From Carnegiea gigantea (Eukaryota; Streptophyta; Magnoliopsida; Caryophyllales; Cactaceae), in assembly GCA_029747015.1 (NCBI GenBank), contig JAKOGI010000180.1, positions 339,001-403,000 on the forward strand: 64,000 nucleotides of DNA, written 5' to 3'. The position numbers were made by a program, and so were the translations under genes. Positions 58,218-64,000 of this stretch are shown here, in pieces. Each line of letters opens with the position of its first letter. Positions within the stretch are counted from its first letter, which is position 1. Below the pieces are notes generated by a model. The model saw only the letters and a list, made by a program, of their open reading frames with translations. It ran no database searches and was not told where the DNA came from.

Positions 58218-59027
58218 CTAGTGGCATAGAGATGCACTTTTTCTTTTTTTTTTTTGAGATTCAATTGATCCATAAAGATCATTCAAATGGCTGGCCTTGG
58301 GCCATAAGGTGGTAACCTTATAACTTCTCACCATAATCAAACCATGACCATACTCATTACACAGATCCATACTCATCACATATATGAAATATCCAAATAA
58401 GTGCAAAGAATTCAAAATAAAAAAGACTTTACGAGTAAGCAGTAAAAAGAGATATGAACAAAGTAGCATTGATAGATTACAAAGGGAAGCATCCACCCCC
58501 CACATTCTAGAGTTTATGAAGATTGACAGTAGGCATGCATCGCTACTGCCAAAAGATATGAAACTCGTGTCTACCAAAGTAGTCTTGCAAAAAGAGTAAT
58601 CATGTTTCATTGCTCTGGCCTGAGCTACTGTAGTGGCTAAGGAAAGAGGCTTAAGAACTTCCTGCTTCAGCATCAAGTGCCACACATAATTGTTGAACTG
58701 CCATGTCTGAATAGTTACAAAATGGATCCAAATTATCATTACAATTATCATAGTCAATATAGACATGAAAAGAGCAAAGGTGCCAAATAAATCATGAAGT
58801 TGTCCAAAACTGATGATTCCATACCTGGCCACGTAAGTCAGATCATAATGCTTTCGAAAGCCCATGTTATGTTTCTGGTGATCCAAATGATCGCTCGAAA
58901 TCAAGGTCTTGGGGATCAAGCGGTGAAACTTGATTCCTCTCACCAATGCATAATTAGTATTTTGCAAATCGAGGGCCATGTAAGTGACGTAAAAGTAGAT
59001 AAAAACAACCAACCAAATCCATTTCAA
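58218..59027 (-). CDS. unrecognised 269-codon open frame, possibly retroposed
   Basis: I do not recognise this product. The uninterrupted frame runs from ATG 59027 to 58218. It has hydrophobic stretches near residues 3-17, 82-104 and 180-210, and a polar segment (residues about 30-70) with FHRLIPKTLISSDHL. A possible splice donor (CCAG/GTATGG) at about 58828 suggests that part of the frame may be exon and the rest read-through. Its C-terminal codons run into an A-rich tract on the coding strand (58236-58256), as at the end of a poly(A)-tailed retroposed copy. It could be a gene fragment, a retroposed transcript or chance. Expression is not supported by anything in the sequence. Confidence 0.25.
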   Translation of the reverse strand: MKWIWLVVFIYFYVTYMALDLQNTNYALVRGIKFHRLIPKTLISSDHLDHQKHNMGFRKHYDLTYVARYGIISFGQLHDLFGTFALFMSILTMIIVMIIWIHFVTIQTWQFNNYVWHLMLKQEVLKPLSLATTVAQARAMKHDYSFCKTTLVDTSFISFGSSDACLLSIFINSRMWGVDASLCNLSMLLCSYLFLLLTRKVFFILNSLHLFGYFIYVMSMDLCNEYGHGLIMVRSYKVTTLWPKASHLNDLYGSIESQKKKRKSASLCH

Positions 59028-59396
59028 GAAAAGCAGGCATTGAAAGATAATAATTAGGACAAGAAAATGGGCAGAAACTACAAACGAAAACCACTACCTT
59101 GTGGGGTTAAGGAAAAGGGTCAGAGTCATGGCATCATTTTTTACCCAGGAACAGAACAAGGAAATCGACAATATCCGGTACAAAGCAAAGGAGCAATGAA
59201 TAATACTAAGAACACCCTGATAGACAGAGCACTCACAAACCTTACAGATATGATAATCTAAAATTAGAACAAAGCAACGCAGATACCCCACATCAGTGAA
59301 TATCAATAAATCCTGACAATAATACAGACACAGGTACTTTAGAATCCTATACTTTTGTCTAGAATCAGAATATGCAGGATAGAAATCATTGCAGAC
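59028..59396. other. intergenic, no gene seen
   Basis: Mixed sequence before the gypsy 5' LTR; a short open frame at 59067-59261 has no features. Confidence 0.4.
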
Positions 59397-59715
59397 TGAT
59401 GTAATATAATTTCAGTATTTCTCAATTTTTATTATTTTCTTATTTCAGCTTCCTTATTTTTAGTTGTTTTCTTATTTTATCATACTATTGCCTATTAAGT
59501 GAGGTGTGGATGAGTGGGTTAGTAGGAAAATAGGAGTTGTAAGCAGTTATAGTCCTGGAACTATCAAGGGAAGAAGGCAGATTTTGAACGCCATATCTCT
59601 CTTTCCAATATTTCTCTCTCTCTTTCTACTCAATTCATCTCTAAACAGGCACGATCAGGCAATTATCGAAGCCCTCCTTCTCATTTTCTTGAGTGGCTTC
59701 CTTGATCCTGTATCA
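59397..59715 (+). repeat. 5' LTR of the gypsy element
   Basis: Begins TGATGTAATA and ends CCTGTATCA, giving a short inverted terminus TGATGTA/TGTATCA. The end is fixed by the primer site. The start is inferred from the inverted terminus because the partner LTR is outside the window. Confidence 0.65.
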
Positions 59716-59716
59716 T

Positions 59717-59728
59717 TGGTATCAGAGC
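59717..59728 (+). promoter_or_regulatory. primer-binding site, initiator tRNA-Met type
   Basis: TGGTATCAGAGC begins two bases after the LTR end. Confidence 0.9.
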
Positions 59729-59783
59729 AAGATCAAGGAGATTTGTAATCATCAATCTGGCACCCACAAGAAACCAAACAGCC

Positions 59784-61314
59784 ATGGAAGACACCTTGAA
59801 AGCTCTAATGGAAGAGCATAGGAAATGGATGCAGGAGCAAATAGATGCAAAAAATCAGAGGCTTGTTGATCAACAGAGGCAGATGACTGAACTTCATCAG
59901 CAGATGATGGGTCAAATTCTTGAGCAACTCCAAAATACTGATCTGAGAAACAACAACGTAGGAGGCTTTGGTGATCTGTTGGTAAGAAATTCTCTCTAAT
60001 TTAATCCCAAAGTGGAGTTCCCTTACTTTGATGGTAATGATCCAAAGGGATGGATAAAGAAATGCACGCGGTACTTCACACTTTGCAAAATTACTAAAGA
60101 ACAAAAGGTGAATTTAGCTGCTTTGCATTTGAAGGGACAAGCCGAAATATGGTTCAGTAGTTATATTTTAGGAACAAGGAATCTCACTTGGGATGAGTTT
60201 ATATTTAACATAAGTGCTAGATTTAAAGATAACTTGGGAAGTAAGGTTGTGGAGGAATTTAACAAGCTGGCTCAATCTAGATCCTTGGATGATTACATAG
60301 CTAAGTTTGAGGAGTTTAAGGCTCTCTTATTATTGAGGAACCCTACAATGCCTGACTCTTACTTCCTAGAGAGTTTCATTGGTGGATTGTTTGATGCTGT
60401 TAAACCTATTATGAGATCCTTCAAACCTGTTTCAGTCAGTGAGGCTATTAAGTATGCCAGGCAACAGGAAGAAGCAATCCAAGCCCTAAAAGTTCCTCCT
60501 GACAGAGTCCCAAAACCCTATACTCAACCCTCAAAACCTTCCTTGCCCTACTCGCAAATGTCCAAGCCACTTTTACCTACCCCATCTCAATCCAAACAAC
60601 CATTCCAGAATACCAAGATGGTAATCCCAAACCAAAAACCAACCCGATACATCCCTGCAGCTGAAAGGGCTGAAAAGATAGCTAAGGGTTTATGCTACTT
60701 TTGTGACCAACCATTTGAGAAAGGTTATAAATGTGGTAGTAAAGGGAAGCAATTATATTTGGTGGAAGTTTTGGGTGAGAAGGAGGATACACTAGAAAAT
60801 TTGGATGAAGAGTTGGAGCCTATTATAGAAGAAATGGAACCTCAAATTTCCATGAATGCTATGTGTGAAAATACAGGGTTTCAGACCATGAGGATTAATG
60901 GCCATGTGGGGAAAAAGACAATACATATACTCAGATTCTGGGAGCACTCACAACTTCCTGGATGATAAGTTGGCCAGAAAATTGGGTTGTAAGTTGGAAG
61001 TTGTACCTACACAGTCTGTGATCATTGTTGGTGGGAACAAGTTACAGTGTCATTATATTTGTAAAGACTTTAAGTGGTGGTTGCATAGTACTGAGTTCAG
61101 ATCCAAAGTTTATTTGCTGCCTTTGGGAAGTTATGATCTAGTTTTAGGTAATCGATGGTTGCCTACATTAGGGACTATCAAGTGGGATTTCAAACACCTC
61201 AAAGTGGAGTTCAAGCGAGGTAACAGAAATTTTATTTTAACAGGGATCAAAGGGGCCACGGTGCAGTTCATGTCTCAGGAATCATTGCCTAAAGCTCTAA
61301 AGAATGCAGCATAA
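59784..61314 (+). pseudogene. gypsy gag and protease, decayed
   Basis: ATG at 59784 starts a Gln-rich coiled-coil N-terminus. One stop at 59997-59999 interrupts the frame, which resumes in phase with FPYFDGNDPKGWIKKC, LHLKGQAEIWF and FNKLAQSRSLDDYIAKFEEF (60012-60320), the retrotransposon gag domain. A Pro-rich linker leads to the knuckle CYFCDQPFEKGYKC (about 60692-60733). A one-base shift near 60935 then moves to the protease frame, with YSDSGSTHNFLD as the active site (about 60930-60965) and DLVLGNRWLPTLG (about 61135-61170). It ends at TAA 61312-61314 where a full polyprotein would continue. Confidence 0.87.
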
Positions 61315-62522
61315 TTGTTTATGATTCAGTGCATACCTAAGGACATTGTTTCTTGTGAAGCTTTAGAGGCTAGTCCTATTGTTGCAGTACCTCCACTATT
61401 ATTGCCACTTTTAGGAGACTATCAGGATATGTGCTAGGATCCCTCTTCTCTGCCACCTGCTAGAGGTCACTTTGACCATCGAATTCCGCTCAAAGAGGGT
61501 ACTTCTCCAATCAATCTAAGGCCTTATAGATACCCTCTTAAACGTAAGGATGTTATTGAAAAATTGGTGCAGGAAATGTAAAATAAGGGTATTATACAGC
61601 TGAGTTCTAACCCCTTTGCATCACCTGTAGTCCTTGTAGGAAAGAAAGACGGCTCTTAGCAGTTGTGTGTAGACTACAGAGAATTGAATAAGCAAACAGT
61701 CAAAGACAGGTTTCCTATTCCTGTTATTGAAGAACTATTGGATGAGTTAGCGGGGTCTACTGTTTATTTTAAGATAGACTTGAAATCAAGTTATCATCAA
61801 GTGCGGATGCATCAAGAGGACATTCCCAAGACTGCCTTTAAGACTCATTTTGGGCACTTTGAATTTCTGGTTATGCCCTTTGGGCTAACCAATGCACCTG
61901 CCACATTTCAGGGCCTAATGAACCATGTGTTTAAGGAATTTCTCAGGAAATTTGTCTCGACTTTTTTCGATGATATCTTGATTTACAGCAAAGATTTGCA
62001 GCAACATATTCAGCATGTTCAGTTGGTGTTACAAACCATGCGAAATAATGAGCTGTTTGCCAAGATGAGTAAATGTCAGTTTGGCATTGATAAGGTGGAA
62101 TACCTTGGGCATTATATTTCAGGCAAGGGCGTGGAGATAGATCCCAAAAAGATACTGTTATCACTAATTGGCCAGTACCTGCCAACCAAAAAGAGCTAAG
62201 AAGTTTTTTAGGTCTCTCAGGCTACTATAGGAAGCTCATCCGAGGGTATGCTATAATTTGCAGGTCTCTTACTGATCTCCTTAAGAAAGATAGTTTTCAG
62301 TGGAGTAGTGAAGCTACAGAAGCCTTTGAAATTCTAAAGAGAAAAATGTTATCTACTCCAGTGCTTGCGTTGCCTGATTTCAGCCTACCCTTTGAGATTG
62401 AAATAGATGCATCAAGCTATGGGATAGGGGCAGTATTACAGCAAAACAGGCACCCAATTGCCTTTATTAGCAAGAAATTGGGTCCAAGGTGGCAAAATTT
62501 GTCTGTATATGAGAAGGAGTTA
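61315..62522 (+). pseudogene. gypsy reverse transcriptase and start of RNase H, decayed
   Basis: The segment 61470-61660 carries HRIPLKEGTSPINLRPYRYP and SPVVLVGKKDGS with stops near 61435, 61579 and 61659. The uninterrupted RT (61663-62199) has VDYRELNKQTVKDRFPIP, FKIDLKSSYHQVRM (first catalytic Asp), MPFGLTNAPATFQ and FFDDILIYS (second Asp pair, about 61964), with Phe in place of the usual Tyr of YxDD. A shift near 62160 leads to the connection domain (LRSFLGLSGYYRKLI in another frame). RNase H starts near 62370 with EIEIDASSYGIGAVL and SVYEKELLAI. Confidence 0.87.
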
Positions 62523-62996
62523 CTGGCTATTATCTTTGCTGTACAAAAATGGAGCAATATCTCATTGGAAGGCCATTTATTATCAAGGCAAATCAAAAAA
62601 AGCCTCAAGCATATGCTAGAATAGAAAATATCAACACCGTTCCAACAGTTTTTGTTGTCCAAACTGATGAGTTTTGAGTATGAGATCCAGTACAAGAGTG
62701 GTACTAAGAACTCAGTCGCTGATGCACTCTCTAGGGTGCAGGGTTCTGAGTTGCTCCTTTGCTGGCTATTATCTTTGCTGTACAAAAATGGGAGCAATAT
62801 CTCATTGAAAGGCCATTTATTATCAAGACAGATCAAAAAAGCCACAAGCATCTGCTAGAACAGAAAATATCAACACTGTTCCAATAGTTTTGGTTGTCCA
62901 AACTGATGGGTTTTGAGTATGAGATCTAGTACAAGAGTGGTACTGAGAACTTGGCTGCTGATGCACTCTCTAGGGTGCAGGGTTCTGAGCTGCCCC
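62523..62996 (+). repeat. 239-bp tandem duplication in gypsy RNase H
   Basis: Units at about 62523-62757 and 62762-62996 (offset 239) share CTGGCTATTATCTTTGCTGT at the start and GGGTGCAGGGTTCTGAG near the end, with scattered substitutions. Each carries the RNase H C-terminal segment ending VADALSR-like or AADALSR-like. 239 is not a multiple of 3, so the second unit is out of frame. Confidence 0.92.
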
Positions 62997-63159
62997 TAAT
63001 GGCCCTCTCTACTATTGACTCTAATCTTTATACCTTAATTGAGCAAACTTGGTCCAAAGATCCTGTTTTGGCTAGCATTATCCAACAAAAACAACATGAT
63101 CCCACTGCTTTTCCCAAGTACTAGTTGGTGAGGGGACAGTTACGGAGGAAAGGGACCTT

Positions 63160-64000
63160 GAAATTATAGATTTTATAGTGGGTGCATTCATCACCTTCTG
63201 GGGGTCATTCTGGTAGAGATGCCACCATGAAGAAGCTCAGGCATTTGTTTTTCTGGAAGGGAATGAACAAGGCGCTTCAGAAGTTCATTAGAGAATGTGT
63301 GACATGTCAAGTATATAAGTACAATACTAATGCTCCTTACGGACTTTTACAGCCTTTACCTATACCAACTGGAGTATGGGAGGATATTTCCATGGACTTT
63401 ATTGAAGGTTTGCCTAAGTCCTTGGGAAAAGAGGTTATTTGGGTGGTAGTGGATAGGCTTAATGAATATGCTCACTTTGTTGCCTTAGCTCACCCTTATT
63501 CTGCTGAAACTGTGGCTCAAGCATATATGGACAATATATTTAGGCTGCATGGTCTCCCAAAAAGCATTGTCAGTGATAGAGACACTATATTTCTAGGCAC
63601 CTTTTGGCAGAGTCTTTTTACTACTTTGGGGGTTGATCTGCATCTGTCCTCTGCATACCATCCATAGTCTGATGGCCAGACTGAGGTAGTCAACCGGTGT
63701 TTGGAGCAATACTTACAATGTATGTGTATCTAGGCCCCTAAGGAGTGGCTCAAATGGCTTCTCTTAGCTGAATATTGGTATAACACCTCATTTCACTCTG
63801 CTACTCAGTATACTCCCTTCGAGGTTTTATACAATCAAGCATCCCCTTACACCTTCCTTATCTACCTAGCGAAGCTACCAATACCGCAGTAGATAGATCT
63901 ATGCAAAGGAAAGAGGCCATGATTAGGCAGTTGCAGCAGAATCTGCTTAAAGCACAGCACAGAATGAAGTCTTTGGCTGATTATCACAAATCTGAGAAAA
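63160..64000 (+). pseudogene. gypsy integrase, decayed, cut by the window end
   Basis: HHCC zinc-binding region HSSPSGGHSGRDATMKKL...CVTCQVYK (63182-63320). The catalytic core has SMDFIEGLPKS (first Asp, about 63390) and VSDRDTIFLG (second Asp, 63570). SAYHP is followed by a stop at 63666-63668, where Gln is usual, then SDGQTEVVNRCLEQYL with the third acidic residue. More stops (about 63730 and 63890) follow, and the C-terminal part runs off the window at 64000, so a chromodomain cannot be assessed. Confidence 0.87.

Larger units (their letters stand above)
59397..64000 (+). mobile_element. Ty3/gypsy retrotransposon (chromovirus-like), cut by the window end
   Basis: Short 5' LTR (59397-59715), initiator tRNA-Met primer site, then gag, protease, RT, RNase H and integrase in gypsy order. 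The short LTR, the CxxC...KC knuckle and the integrase sequence suggest the chromovirus group, perhaps Reina. The chromodomain and 3' LTR lie beyond 64000, so this is unconfirmed. Confidence 0.88.

Overview
The window is nuclear DNA of a flowering plant, probably a eudicot. It is AT-rich, has GT-AG introns, and is packed with plant-type retrotransposons of the Ty1/copia, Ty3/gypsy (Athila-like and chromovirus-like) and L1 groups, plus PIF/Harbinger transposons and their short derivatives (MITEs). There is no bacterial operon, CRISPR array, rRNA or convincing tRNA gene. The only host genes that look intact are two small three-exon genes for a 63-residue KIN/COR6.6-like stress protein. They lie head to head at 11071-11957 (-) and 14101-14630 (+), inside a large inverted duplication.

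Layout. 1-7613: a decayed copia element whose RNase H frame is split by a 3,150-bp solo LTR (3080-6229, duplicated site ATGTG). 7732-9077: a Tourist-like MITE with a degenerate AAT array of nearly 1 kb. About 10860-14850: the inverted duplication with the two stress genes. 16410-19040: a decayed autonomous Harbinger with both of its usual genes. 19900-27643: a small MITE split by a 7,263-bp Athila-like element (20156-27418, site CAAAG) that has gag and protease but no reverse transcriptase or integrase. 27960-28572: a second MITE of the same family. 28609-34018: a nearly complete copia element (site GTATC). 34270-36530: LINE-like debris. 38640-57400: an L1 LINE on the minus strand, cut in its reverse transcriptase by a 14,518-bp Athila-like element (41184-55701, site AAGGC), which itself carries two MITEs. 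57400-59396: unassigned sequence with one 269-codon open frame. 59397-64000: the 5' part of a chromovirus-like gypsy element running off the window.

The boundaries of the nested elements are supported by target-site duplications, and one insertion is confirmed by an empty site in the sister LTR. Nearly every transposon gene carries stops or frameshifts, so the window looks like old heterochromatin with one small gene island.

I found no clearly new biochemical system. The observations most worth following up are a short hairpin beside the polypurine tract shared by both Athila-like elements with compensating base changes, the gag-protease-only element, the inverted gene duplication with its promoters, and MITEs with unusual interiors.
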